A DNA stretch of 64,000 nt from Monoplex corrugatus (lineage: Eukaryota > Mollusca > Gastropoda > Littorinimorpha > Ranellidae), in the NCBI GenBank assembly GCA_030674185.1, contig JAPXFY010000031.1, positions 34,571,051-34,635,050 of the forward strand. Reading direction: 5' to 3'. The position numbers were made by a program, and so were the translations under genes. How positions within the stretch are numbered: position 1 is the stretch's first letter; each line of letters starts with the position of its first letter. The notes below the pieces were generated by a model. That model did no database searches, was not told where the DNA came from, and saw nothing but the letters and a program-made list of their open reading frames with translations. Positions 11,670 to 23,359 of the stretch are shown piece by piece.

Positions 11670-13530
11670 AGTAGATGGAGAGATGGGTGGAACACTACTC
11701 AGAGCTATACTCTGGGGAGAACTTCGTTGCCACCTCAGCCTTCGATGCCATCGAACTTCTGCCCATCATAGAGGAACTAGAAGCTAAACCAACATTAGAA
11801 TAATTTCGCAAGTCAATTGGCAGCTTGGCCTGCGGGAAAGCACCTGGTAATGATGGCATCCCCCCAGACCTCATCAAGCACTGCAAGAACAACCTCTTGC
11901 AGCCCCTACATGATGTCCTCTGTCAGTGTTGGAGAGAATGAGCAGTACCACAAGACATGAGAGATGCCAGGATTGTCACCCTTTACAAGAATAAGGGGAA
12001 CAGAAACTACTGTAACAATTATAGAGGCATTTCCCTACTAAAAGTTGCAGGCAAACTGTACGCCCGAGTCGTGTTGTCGTGTCTCCGAAAACTAGCTGAG
12101 CACATCTCTGAGTCCCAGTGCGGCTTCTGATCAGAACACTCCACAGTAGACATGAGTTCTTTCTCTTCGTCAACTACAAGAGAGACGCAGAGAACAGCAA
12201 AAGCCATTCTACATTGCTTTCATCGACCTCACCAAGGCCTTTGATCTGGTCAGCAGTGATGGACTGTTCAACATTTTCCTGAAACTAGTATCCCCCCACC
12301 AAAGCTGCACCGCCTGATATGAAGGCAACCATCTAGTACGAGAGTAACATATCCAAACACTTTGACATCAAAACTGGCGTCAAGCAAGGCTGTGTCCTTG
12401 CTCCCACCCTGTTGGACATCTTATTTTCCATGCTTCTGAAGCATGCTTTTGGGACTGCAACGGAAGGAGTGTACCCACGCACCAGGTCTGACGGGCGAGT
12501 CTTCATCCTCGCGAGACTGAAAGTAAAAACAAAAGTGCGCGAGGCCATTTTCAGATACCTGCTTTTTGTCGAGCAACAGCTTCAGTGTCTCATAGATTTT
12601 CTCAAGCCTGCAAAGACTTTGGTCTGACCATCTGTAAAAGACGAACGTGCTGAGCCAAGACGTGGACATTCCACCATCGACAACTACGAACTTGATATCG
12701 TTCACAAGTTCACATACCTCGGGTCCATCATCAGCAATAATCTGTCCCTCGATACCAAGATCAACAAGCCCATTGGCATGGCTGCATGGCTGCATGGCTG
12801 CATGGCTGCATGGCTGCAGTAACCTCAGGCTAACTTACTGCCCGTGTCTGAGAGTATTCAAAGCTGATAACTCCGACCAAAATGGCGGTGTAAAATGCCT
12901 GTATCATAAACACTCTACTGTATGGACATGAACAAAATATGCCAAACAAGAGCGAAAGCTGAACAGCTTTCACTTGCACTGCTTTCGCCGTTTCTTCGAC
13001 ATCAAGTGAAGTGACAAAACATCAAACGCCCAGGTCCTAGCATGTGCTAGTCTCCCCCCCCCCCCCCAATCCACCCATTGCTAAGACAACGCACGCCGTG
13101 CTGGCATGGCCATGTGCGAAGGTGGAAGAGAGATGTATCCCAAAGGATATCCTTTATGGTGAACTAGTCTCCAGCAAGAGATTTCTTGGTCGCCCCAGCT
13201 ACGGTACAAAGACGTCTGCAAACGCGATATGAAAGCTCTGGACATCAAGACAGAGAGTTGGGAAGACAGCAGCCGGCAGCAGCAGATGGCGCAGTGGGCT
13301 CCAGAAACAACTCAGGTTGGAGGAAAAGAAGATCCAGACCTTAGCTGAGGAAAAGAGAGTCAGGCGGAAAGCAAGATCCTGTGAAGGCAACCCCATGGCC
13401 AGCATCCATACATGCATCCAATGTAGCAGAGTCTGTCCTTCCCGTATCGGCCTTACTAGCCACAGCCGACGCTGCTCCAAGGCGCCAACTCAATTCGACA
13501 CGATATTTGGGCGCATCATCCATAGTCGAC
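11670..13530 (+). pseudogene. Decayed non-LTR retrotransposon (family B), copy 2: RT plus C-terminal CCHC finger
   Basis: The reading begins right after the ACAAC array with ERWVEHYSELYSGENF, then GSLACGKAPGNDGIPPDLIK, VTLYKNKGNRNYCNNYRGIS and a CGF segment (RT motifs). It continues with GVKQGCVLAPTL (near 12370), KHAFGTATEGVYPRTRSDGR, RCIPKDILYGEL, YKDVCKRDMKALDIKTESWE and the C-terminal CIQCSRVCPSRIGLTSHSRR followed by C. That end is a C-x2-C-x12-H-x3-C zinc-binding pattern. Several stops and frameshifts disable it. The endonuclease half is absent, so this is a 5'-truncated copy. Confidence 0.75.
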
Positions 13531-13759
13531 GCCGACTGACTGAAGCCTACTACCACTATCATTTCATCGTCATTATCATTCCTATTTTCTTTGAATTATT
13601 TTACATTAGCATTGATGATGGGTTAAAATGAATTTTTCTGAAAAGACAACGTTCTTACCGTATTCAATAATAGAAAGATGTTTACAGATCTGAATAAAGT
13701 TCTCATGGAACAGAGTTAAGTTGAAGGAAGCTTATTTACCAGCTGTCGTTTACTTTCAG

Positions 13760-13856
13760 CTGGCGCACGAAACATTTGTGAAGAATGCAGACGTGTTCTC
13801 AGGTCGGCCTGTCAACCTCTACAGTATCCAACAGGTTATTTTGGCCACAGGCTCAG
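13760..13856 (+). CDS. P450 exon b: helix B and B-C loop
   Basis: Thirty-two codons plus one base. The product begins LAHETFVKNADVFSGRP and ends QQVILATGS. The F-SGRP pattern is the usual helix B region of CYP2-clan enzymes, before the substrate-recognition loop. The acceptor is CTTTCAG and the donor is CAG|GTAGGT. It ends in phase 1, and the split codon completes to glycine in the next exon. Confidence 0.92.
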
Positions 13857-13862
13857 GTAGGT

Positions 13863-14560
13863 ATTCTTTGCAAGAACGTTCTCTGTCCCGTCTGCATACC
13901 GTTTCAGTGACCACGATGGAAAAACACACACCCAGAAATCACCATTAAGAGTGGCATGAGACAGGATATCGTTCTCCACTCCCATTCATCAAAACAAATA
14001 ATTCTGATCGATTTTACTGTGTCGTAGGAAAGAAGATGGAAGAAGCCCATATCTACAAGGCTTAGAATATGCCAGTCTAGCCAGCAAGTTGAGGACCTCT
14101 GGCTTTCAAGCCTAAGTCCTCACCGCAGAGGTCAGAGCAAGGGGGTTGATAGGCACACCAGCCAATAATCTCATAAACAACTTTCGATTTCAAGGAGAGA
14201 GAGGACTAATGCCCTAAAGGCAATAACAGAAGTAGCAGAAATGAGTTCCATCTGGACCTGGACCAGAAGGAACCAAAGTGAACTTCATGAGGCTTAAAAT
14301 TCCCCTCTATGTTGCTGGTGTCCGAACTAAGTGGTTAAGATATCCGTCACAAGGATGACTTGGCCTTGAGACGTCTGTCCACCTTAAATGCACAGGTTCG
14401 AACTCAGGTGGTAAACAATTTTCTATGGAAAAAAAAAGCAACGACAAAAGGGCATCCAGGTTTATGACATGGATTCGACCCAGCCCCCTTAGAATGTCAA
14501 AAGTTAAGGGCCGAAACGCTTGAAAGCGATTTTTCCTCTGAGATCTTCTTCTATTCAGCT
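13863..14560. other. Intron 2 start; tRNA-like SINE head around 14325-14420
   Basis: Mostly unrecognised intron. At 14325-14420 an A-box-like AAGTGGTTAAGA is followed about 60 bp later by a B-box-like GGTTCGAACTC, the arrangement of a tRNA-derived SINE promoter. No cloverleaf could be drawn by eye, so this is not called as a tRNA gene. Confidence 0.35.
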
Positions 14561-14574
14561 CTCCCCAAAGTTTC

Positions 14575-15065
14575 TATTAAACGAAAATTGCAATCGTTCT
14601 TCCCAACAAATGCATGTCAATTAACATCAGGAAGACAGTACTTATGTGTAATATAGAACATATATCGTTGTACTGACGCGAAACGTGGACAGTCAGCACA
14701 CAGACAGAACAAGATTGAGGCTGCTGAAATGCGATATCCATGGACAGTAAAGAAAACCAGCGAGACCTAACAGAGGCAAACACAAAAATAACTTTAATGA
14801 AGAAGATCAGGAAAGGACAAACAATATCTATAGGACATTTTATGAGGCGAGACAAATTTAATCACCTAGTTACAACAGGAAAGCTGGAGGGCAAAAGAGC
14901 ACCAGGTAGACCCGGGGAGAAAATATTGAATGGATGTGCGGAGGAAGACAGAGAGGTTGGGAGATAAACTGGCAGCGACCAAACATAGATTCGCGTGGAG
15001 GGCCATGATCGCCAACGCCATGCGGCAGGGCACATGATGTTGTTGCTGCTGCTGCTAACGATGAT
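14575..15065 (+). mobile_element. RTE-like family A, 5'-truncated 3' end (copy 5)
   Basis: The + strand matches the last 490 bp of the RTE-like element at 42626-46032. It reads KKIRKGQTISIGHFMRR and HLVTTGKLEGKRAPGRPGEK, and ends in CGCCATGCGGCAGGGCAC followed by a TGATG-type tail. It is diverged (about four fifths identical by eye) with stops, so it is an old insertion in the opposite orientation to the two large copies. Confidence 0.8.
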
Positions 15066-15271
15066 GATGAAAATGTACAGCGTGCATTTAGCGCACGCAG
15101 AAGATCCCTCGGCAACAAAAAAGATGTCCCTGACAAAGCGTACAAAGTCTACTTTCATACATAGAGAAAATTACATGCATACAATGAGGAGATATACGGG
15201 TGGCATCGTACTATGGCGACTTGTTTTCCCCGCAGACAGCAACCTGCATTTCAAAAGAGAAAATAATTCGT

Positions 15272-15537
15272 TGTGACAATAACAATAACAATAACAATAA
15301 CAAAACAATAACAATAACAAATAACAATAACAATAACAATAACAATAACATTGACAATAACAATAACATTGACAATAACATTGACAATAACAATGACAAC
15401 GACAATAACAATAACAATAACAATAACTAACAATAACTAACAATAACAATGACAATAACAATAACAATGACAACAACAATAACAACAACAATAACAATGA
15501 CAATAACAATAACAATAACAATAAAATAACAATAACG
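15272..15537. repeat. (AACAAT)n microsatellite
   Basis: About 265 bp of AATAAC/AACAAT hexanucleotides with TGAC variants, inside intron 2. Confidence 0.97.
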
Positions 15538-15750
15538 ACCAATCCAATCCATCGAGGGAGGTGTCCATCTCCTCACCTTTGCTACATGACTTTCTCCAAC
15601 TGAACAGGGTCAGGTATTCATCACAGCTGCGTGGACGTGGAGGCCGTGTGCACAGTTCTCTTAGACACTGACTCCACCTAGTGCAGTCAGATTGGAAAGT
15701 ACGACCTCTACCTTTCGCCATTCGGGCCTATTCAGACCTCTAAATCTTAC

Positions 15751-15752
<2 letters not shown>

Positions 15753-15811
<59 letters not shown>

Positions 15812-16130
15812 CGCGCGCGCGCGCGCGCCACACACACGCACACACACACACATACACACACACATACACACACATACACACACATACACACACACAAACA
15901 CACATACACACACATACACACACATACACACACACACATGCACACACATACACACACACATACACACACACACAAACACATACACACATACACACACACA
16001 CATACACACACATACACACATACACACACACACACACAACATACACACACACACACACGCACGCACGCACGCACGCACACACACGCATGCACACACACAT
16101 ACGCTTATGTGTATGTGTGTTTGTGTGTGT
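15753..16130. repeat. (CA)n microsatellite with GC and TACA interruptions
   Basis: Long CA tract of about 370 bp with an alternating GC block at 15811-15828 (potential Z-DNA) and CATA interruptions, ending in (CGCA)n and an inverted GT segment at 16109-16130. Confidence 0.97.
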
Positions 16131-16444
16131 TTGGGGGGGAGACCATTCTGACACAGAGGAACATATCAGTCGATTGTTGGAGATATCAAGTTGATATGTG
16201 TGAAAAGGGCATACCATTTCCTTTCTAATAATGGATAAATGTACAAAATCTAGGGGAGTTGTGGCTAGTTGAAATGCCACATATACATAATCCTTGTCTT
16301 GTGAAAACAGAGGTCAAAGTGGGAGGACCCTCACGTACAGATTTTCTTTAGCAACCATTATAATAAATGTATGTTTGGCACATTTTGAATTACTGTGTAC
16401 GGGGCTCGGCATTGAACACAATAAGCTTCTAAACGAGACCTGAA

Positions 16445-16590
16445 ATGTAGGCAGTGTGAAACTTGCCGATTTTGGGTAATTTCAACTAACCATTGCCGAG
16501 GGATAGCACCATGGTCATATAATGTTCATATTTTTTATGGTAAATATGACTCTGAAACTTGCATAATAAATAGATAGATGGGTCATTCTC
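16445..16590 (+). repeat. Intronic duplicate, empty-site copy
   Basis: It contains AACCATTGCCGAGGGATAGC and TTTTTTATGGTAAATATGAC. The same sequence recurs at 18027-18125 and continues at 19558-19600, where an RTE-like fragment splits it. It therefore shows the uninterrupted target. Confidence 0.8.
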
Positions 16591-16652
16591 CTGAAGACTG
16601 GTCAGTATTGTGACATAACAAGTAAAAAATCAAATTTTAATTTTTTTAATGT

Positions 16653-16745
16653 GGGGGAGATGCTGGGGGCAACGAGAGATAGAGATGGTTGGAAGTCCAT
16701 GGTCGCCAACGCCATGCGGCAGGGCACCTGATGATGATGATGATG
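16653..16745 (+). mobile_element. RTE-like family A, 3' end only (copy 6)
   Basis: About 90 bp matching the extreme 3' end of the family, with GATGGTTGGAAGTCCATGGT and CGCCATGCGGCAGGGCACC, followed by a (TGA)5-type tail. It is an extreme 5' truncation, as expected from target-primed reverse transcription. Confidence 0.8.
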
Positions 16746-16749
16746 AATG

Positions 16750-17660
16750 TTAACTGAAAATGAAAGCTTGATATCTGTAGTATACAGAACTGTAATGCAT
16801 AAATTGACACAATATTTGGAACTTGGTGAAATATAATAAACTGTTGCATATCCTGCAGTGTCTCATGTGTTACGAGACAACGAAAAGGCATCTATGTGCT
16901 TGTTAAAATGGTCAATGAAGTGACATTTTTCAAAATATACTGAATAATGACATATCCTTTGTGAAGTAGTGCAAAATCCTGCCGCAAGGGAGGGAAAGTG
17001 AGATTCATACGCCATGGTCGGTCAAAGTTCAGGGAAGTTGACGAAATAGATCCTTTGTTTGTCTCGAGTGTTTCATGGTTTTGAAGACACCATGCCCACA
17101 ATTCTTAATCAAGTAATTATTTCTCAGTCTCCTCTTCTCTCTCATATCACTTATTGGCGTGATTCATTATGAAAAATGTTTGTTTTTAATGAATCACATC
17201 GGAAATTCCAAATTCCTTCTATTTTAAAGGCACCACTTATTAAGTTATCACTACAGTGAAGACACCGTATGAAACGCTCGGGACACTGATCGATCTCCGA
17301 GCATATATCGACCATCCATGGGTACAATGCAGTAAAAAGTGATGTCAGAGACACATTTACATTCTTTCTTCACTGTCGAAACAGGTTGTATTGATTTCGG
17401 TCATGTATGTAGGAAATAATTGTGATCGATCTACCAGTCTGAACTCATGTCACAAATATGGCGACAAGAATCTCTCATTTATCCAACAAAAAGTGCTGTA
17501 GAGTAAACAATACGAAACACACTTTTTTTTTTCATTTTCTTCAATTACTGGAACATTTTCCAAACGAAGAATAACAATATCGTAAGATTTTGTTTCAAAA
17601 AGCCTTTTATATTGGCTTCTTAAAAGCAGTGGTACCAACTGACCAGACTTCAGGAGAATG
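16750..17660. other. Intron 2, nothing recognised
   Basis: About 900 bp of AT-rich intron with no coding potential, RNA gene or known repeat recognised. Confidence 0.6.
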
Positions 17661-17664
17661 ACCC

Positions 17665-18006
17665 AGATCGATAGATAGAGATAGATCGATAGATAGATAG
17701 GTAGATAGATAGATAGATATAGATAGATAGATAGATAGATTGATAGATATAGATGGATGGATGGATGGATGGATGGATGGATGGATGGACGAAGAGACAG
17801 ATGGTTGTATGGATGGATGGATGGATGGATGGAGAGACAGACTGACAGACAGACAGATTGATAGACAGATAGACAAACAGATGTATGGATGGATGGATGG
17901 ATGGACGGATGGACGGATGGACAGATGGATGGGTGGATGGATGCATGCATGCATGCATGGATGGACGAATGCATGGATGGATGCATGGATGGATGCATGG
18001 ATGGAT
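17665..18006. repeat. (GATA)n / (GGAT)n microsatellite cluster
   Basis: GATA repeats (17665-17755) pass into GGAT repeats (17753-18006) with GACA and GCAT variants. Related GATA/GATG repeats resume at 19590-19690. Confidence 0.97.
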
Positions 18007-18125
18007 TGTTAAGCTTTGATCAATGTTCAGAGAAATACTGTCTGCCAATTTTGGTTAATTTCAACGAACCATTGCCGAGGGATAGCACCATGGTTATGTA
18101 ATTTTCGTGTTTTTTATGGTAAATC

Positions 18126-19557
18126 ATCAAGTGCCCTGCCACATGGCACTGGCGATCATGGCCCTCCATATGTATCTATCCCTTGTTGCCGCAAGCACAT
18201 CTTCCATCCTCTCTGTCCTTAGTCACTCTGCAAGTCCGTCCAATATTTTTTCCTGGGTCTACCTGGTGCTCTCTTTCCCTCCAGCTTTCCTGTTGTGACC
18301 AAGTGCTCTAATTCCCCTTTCCTCATAAAATGGCCTATAAATGTTGCCTGTCTTTTCCAAATCTTCCTTACGTATGATCTTCTTGTGGCTGCCTCCATCA
18401 AGACTGTCTCGGTTGAATTCTTTGCTGTCCATGGAACTCTCAACATTCTTCTTAGAAACTACGTTTCGGCTGCCTCAATCTTGTTCTGGCTTTGCTTGTT
18501 GACTGTCCACGCCTCACAACAGTATAATAGTATCAGTTCTATATAACATTCAAGAACTCTCCTCCTGATGTTAATTGATAGGCATTTGTTGGTAAGAATG
18601 CTTTCCATTTTCTTGAATGCTGTTTTTGGCTTGGCCGATTCTGCTGGCTATTTCTGATGTGCATCTGCCGTCTGGTGAGATGATCGTTCGCAGATATTTA
18701 AATTTATCGATCTGTCTCAAGGTTGTGCCGTTTGCTGTTATTTTGTATGAGGGGATTTTATGTTTTTTACTGATTACCATGTCTTCAGTCTTCTTGCTGT
18801 TAAACTCCAACCCCATACCTTTTCTTTCTATTTCTATTGTATTCACAAAGTTTCGTCGGTCCTTTTCATTTTCTGCAATTAGCACGGTGTCATCTGCGTA
18901 TCGAATATTGTTTATCATTTTTCCTCCAACCTGTAATCCAGAGTATTCTTCTAGGTTTCTCATGATGTTTTTGTTGTAAAGTGAAAACAGATCTGGTGAC
19001 AAAATAACCTTGCCTGACTCCTCTTTTGATAATTTGGAAAGAGCTTTTACCGTTTTCTATACTCATTGCAGGTGTTTGTTCCCAATACATATTTATGATT
19101 ATTCGTAGATCTTTTTCATCAATATTGAGTCTTTCTAGTTGGTTGATCAATTCTTCATGTTTTACCCAATCAAAAGCCTTGGTATAATCAACAAAGCATA
19201 AATATAATCTTTGTTCAACTCGATTGACCTCTCCATGATAGTTCTTCGGACGTATATGGCATTAATATTTCCTTTCTCTTCCATAAATCCGCACTATTCT
19301 TTTTCTATTTCTTTTTTGATTCTATTCCATGTCCTCATCATGATTATTCTTTATAAGATTTTTGTTACATGACTCATCAAGCTGATTTTGCGATAGAGTT
19401 CGCATTTGTATAGCCCCTGTCTTCTTTGGAAGCGCAATGGAAATTGATTTGACATATCTTTTGGGATTTTTCCAGTGTCATAAATTTCATTTAGGAGGAC
19501 TTTTATTTTTTCAATACCAAATTCCTCCAGGGCTTCAACCATCTCTGTAGTAATATT
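18126..19557 (-). mobile_element. RTE-like family A, truncated and decayed copy (copy 3)
   Basis: On the minus strand it holds the 3' half of the family: RT motif B-like GVRQG, motif C RYADDTVLIAEN, the thumb region and the GHFMRKGELEHLVTTGKLEG end, finishing in a TGATGA tail at 18126. Frameshifts and stops split it into short pieces. ATGGTAAAT at its left edge (18117-18125) and ATGGTGAAT at its right edge (19558-19566) look like a 9-bp target-site duplication with one mismatch. Confidence 0.85.
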
Positions 19558-19589
19558 ATGGTGAATATGACTATGCAACTTGTATAATA

Positions 19590-19690
19590 TGATAGACAGA
19601 TAGATGGATGGATGGGTAGATGGATGGATAGATAATTAGCTAGCTAGCTAGATATATAGATGGCTGGATGGATGAAAAGATGGATGGATT
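19590..19690. repeat. GATA/GATG/TAGC short repeats
   Basis: Imperfect tetranucleotide repeats ending about 25 bp before the exon c acceptor at 19714. Confidence 0.85.
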
Positions 19691-19713
19691 ATAAAGCGTT
19701 GATCAACATTCAG

Positions 19714-19939
19714 GAGTATTAATGTCTGATGGACCGAGGTGGAAAGCACTCAGGAGAGTGACCTTGATGACCTTGAGAGACTTTGGTGTGGGAAAAAAGA
19801 CCCTAGAACAGCGCGTGCACGAAGAAGCGCGCGCAGTCATGGAGGTCATCGAGAAAAGTCAAGGTCAACCCATGACCTTGAAACCGCTTCTGTCCAAGTT
19901 TACATGTAACGTGATCTGCAGTGTCATCTTCGGAAACAG
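19714..19939 (+). CDS. P450 exon c: helix C to helix E, WxxxR motif
   Basis: With the split first codon it reads GVLMSDGPRWKALRR, then a helical stretch, and ends TCNVICSVIFGN with a split arginine codon. WKALRR holds the conserved Trp and Arg of helix C, which contact a heme propionate. The acceptor is ATTCAG and the donor is ACAG|GTGAAA. It begins in phase 1 and ends in phase 2. The phase 1 junction just before the GVL-SDGPRW segment is a conserved intron position in CYP2 genes, by established knowledge. A (GT)n tract starts about 30 bp after the donor. Confidence 0.95.
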
Positions 19940-19965
19940 GTGAAAATGATATACATGCGTGTGTT

Positions 19966-20000
19966 TGTTTGTTTGTTTGTGTGTGCGCGCGCGCGCACGC

Positions 20001-20066
<66 letters not shown>
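19966..20066. repeat. (GT)n microsatellite after exon c donor
   Basis: (TTTG)n then alternating CG and a long uninterrupted GT tract, beginning about 27 bp after the splice donor at 19940. Confidence 0.97.
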
Positions 20067-20355
20067 ACGCACTCTGCTGAAATTCTTTTGAAAAAAATGT
20101 AAATTTACCAATTGCAGTTCTGGCAGACGAAAAATGACGATTAAAGTTAACATGGCTTCAGTCCACAGTGCCTCAAATTGCTTACTTTCAACTTTTCATT
20201 CTCTCACTCGATCCACCAGCTTCCTAACCGTTCCATTCTCTCATCCCATTGACCAGCTTTTGATGTTGTAATCAACTGCCTTTCTTGCAGAAAGCTGGTA
20301 GTGTGAAGGAATGAAAAGATTAGGATTGAAACTTCAGGATTCTGGTGGATAGAAT

Positions 20356-23138
20356 CATCATCATCATCATCAGGTGACCTGCCGCATGGCGTTGGCGACC
20401 ATGGACTTCCAACCATCTCTATCTCTCGTTGCCCCCAGCATCTCCCCCACCCTCCTCATCCCCAGCCACTCTGCATGTCCGTCCAGCATTCTCTCCCTGG
20501 GTCTACCTGGTGCTCTCTTTCCCTCCATCTTTCCCGTTGTGACCAGGTGCTCCAAATCCCCCTTCCTCATAAAATGGCCTATAAATGTTGCTTGTCTTTT
20601 CCTAATCTTCCTTATGAGTGATCTACTTGTGTCTGCGTGTCTGCCTCCACGAAGACTGTTTCGTTTGTCCTCTTTGCTGTCCATGGAACTCTCAACATTC
20701 TTTTGAGAAACCACATCTCGGCTGCCTCGATCCTACTCTGGCTTTGCTTGCTGACTGTCCATGCCTCGCATCCATACAATAGTATTGGTTCTATATAACA
20801 TTCAAGGACTCTCTTTCTGATGTTAATTGATAGGCATTTGTTGGTAAGAATGCTTGTCATCTTCTTGAATGCTGTTTTGGCTTGGCCGATTCTGCCAGCT
20901 ATTTCCGATGTGCATCTGCCGTCTGATGAAATGACCGTTACCAGGTATTTGAACTTATTAACCTGTGTCAAGGTTGTGCCATTTGCTGTTATTTTGCATG
21001 AGGGGATTTCATGTTTTTTACTGATCACCATGACTTCAGTCTTCCTGCTGTTTAGTTCCAACCCCTTACCTTTACTTTCTGTTTCTAGTATATTCACAAG
21101 GTTTTGTAGGTCCCTTTCATTTTCTGCAATTAGCACGGTGTCATCTGCGTACCGAATGTTGTTTATCATTTTCCCTCCAACCTTTAATCCAGGGTCTTCT
21201 TCTAGGTTTCTCATGATGTTTTCGCTATATAGTGAAAACAGATCTGGTGACAAAACACAACCCTGTCTGACTCCTCTTTTGATGTTTTGAAAAGAGCTTA
21301 TATTGTTTTCTATTCTCATTGCAGCTGTTTGTTCCCAGTACATATTCCTGATTATTCGTAGATCTTTTCCATCGACACTGAGTCTCTCCAGTTGGTTGAT
21401 CAATTCATCATGTCTTACCTGATCGAAAGCCTTGGTATAGTCAACAAAGCATAAATACAAATCCTTATTCATCTCAATTGATCTCTCTATGATAGTTCTT
21501 AGGATGTATATGGCATTAATAGTTCCTTTCACCTCAACAAATCCACACTGTTCTTCTGCTATTTCTCTTTTGATTCTATTCCTTGTCCTTATCATGATTA
21601 TTCGTAACACGATTTTTGTTACATAACTCATCAAACTGATTGTGCGATGGAGTTCGCATTCTATAGCCCCTGTCTTCTTTGGAAGTGCAATGAAAATTGA
21701 TTTTGACATATCTTTGGGGATTTTTCCAGTGTCGTAAATTTCATTTTGGAGGACTGTTATTTTTTCTATGCCAAATTCCTCCAGGGCTTCAATCATCTCT
21801 GTACATGTAGTAATGTTGTCTGGTCCTGGGGCTTTTCCTGGTTTCATCTTTTTCAGTGCTGCTCTAACTTCATCTTTCATTATGGGTGGTCCTTCAGAGT
21901 TCTTTTTTATAATGTGTTCTTCGTTTCTGTCATCCTCAAAAAGGTCTTTAATGTACTCTCCCCATCTATCTAATATTTTGTCTTTCGTATGATAAGCGTG
22001 CCATCTTTTGATTTTAAGCAACCAGTTGATGTGCATGTATTTTTCCTGTGGACAATTTCTTCAATTCGTCTGTACATACCCTGAGGATCCATTTTGTGCC
22101 GTTCTTCTATCTCTTTGCATTTTGTGTTCAGCCAAGCTTCCTTAGCTTCATTGCACCTATACCTGATTTCTTTGTTTATCTTCCTGTATATCTCCTCGTT
22201 TCTCTTTGCCTTCCTCCTTTCCTCCATCAGGCCCAAAATTTCATTAGTCATCCAGCTCTCTTTTGCTTTTCTATTTGCCTTAGGGATTTCTTCACAAGCT
22301 TCATTTATAGAACTTCTCAACTTTGTCCATTGTTCCTCACTGTCACCAACGTCTTCCAGAGCACTGAATTTGTTTTGAACATGTACATTACATTTTTGAC
22401 ATCATTTTATCTGTCTTTAAGAGTCCAAGGTTTAGTTTGATGTTGCTTTTGGTCTGTTTCCTTTTCCTCAATTTCAGCCTAAACCTTCCCACTACCGGAT
22501 TGTGGTCACTGTTACAGTCTGCGCCTGGTTGTGTTTTTGCTGACAGTAAAGAATTTCTAAATCTTTTGTTGATCAGGATGTAGTCAATTTGATTTTTGGT
22601 ATTATCTCCTGGACTCATCCAAGTCCAATTTCTTCTGTTAGGCTGCTCAAACCAGGTGTTTCCTACTATGAACTCATTCATCTGTGCCCATTCTACAAGC
22701 TTCCCCCTCTTTCATTTTGTGTACCAAGGCCATTAGGTCCAACTATATCCTCCACCCTATCCTGTCCCACTTTAGCATTAAAATCTCCCATTATGACTGT
22801 AACTTCTTGTGATTTACATTGGACCTTGGCCATCTCTAAAACTTCGTAGAAGTTGTCGATGTCTTCCTGAGTACTTGCGGATGTTGGTGCATACACCTGT
22901 ATGATGTTGATATCAAAAGGTTTGCCTCCCAATTTGACCAGTAAAACTCTGTCTGACACTGCCCAGTATTCCTTAACTGCTTTTGATTTGTCTTTGTCCA
23001 TTATAATGCCTACTCCTCTTTCATGTGAATTACCACCAGAGTATATCACTGTACATCCTCCTGATGCCATCATGCCTGCCCCCTTCCATCTCACTTCCCC
23101 CAGTCCTAAAATACTGATGTTAAGCCTTTCCATCTCCA
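20356..23138 (-). mobile_element. RTE-like non-LTR retrotransposon, family A copy 1, nearly complete RT ORF
   Basis: Minus-strand element of 2.8 kb. It begins inside the endonuclease (MERLNISILGLGEVRWKGAG, near 23135) and includes IMGDFNAKVG and SDHNPVVG (endonuclease). The RT domain has VDYTKAFD (motif A), GVRQGCVLSPDLFS (motif B) and RYADDTVLI (motif C). A frame open from 22036 to 20612 covers the linker, RT and most of the C-terminus (474 codons). It ends early, where an 8-bp tandem duplication (GTGTCTGC) shifts the frame. The 3' end is a short (TGA)n tail. It is 5'-truncated relative to 42626-46032. TGGTGGATAGAAT (20343-20355) and TGGTGGATAAAAT (23139-23151) flank it as a 13-bp target duplication with one mismatch. 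Confidence 0.93.
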
Positions 23139-23359
23139 TGGTGGATAAAATTAAGGAGCAAAAAGGTTGGGACTGAAATTGAAGACAGCTGGTAGAACGG
23201 GTGGGAGAGTAACCGGGTCAGTAATCTGCATAAAGCTGCTGGATAGGGTGAGGGAGTGAAAGGGCTAAATAAGTCTTACAGACACTGATACAGCGATGGC
23301 TGTGTTGATGAGTGTGATGATGCAACACTCCTTCAGCGCTCCAACGTAACACTAACCTG

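Noticed and set aside
9168..11695. Long cysteine- and valine-rich open frames on the minus strand (up to about 400 codons)
   Set aside because: They are translations of the ACAAC/ACACC repeat; a 5-bp unit without stops keeps every frame open. Composition alone explains them.
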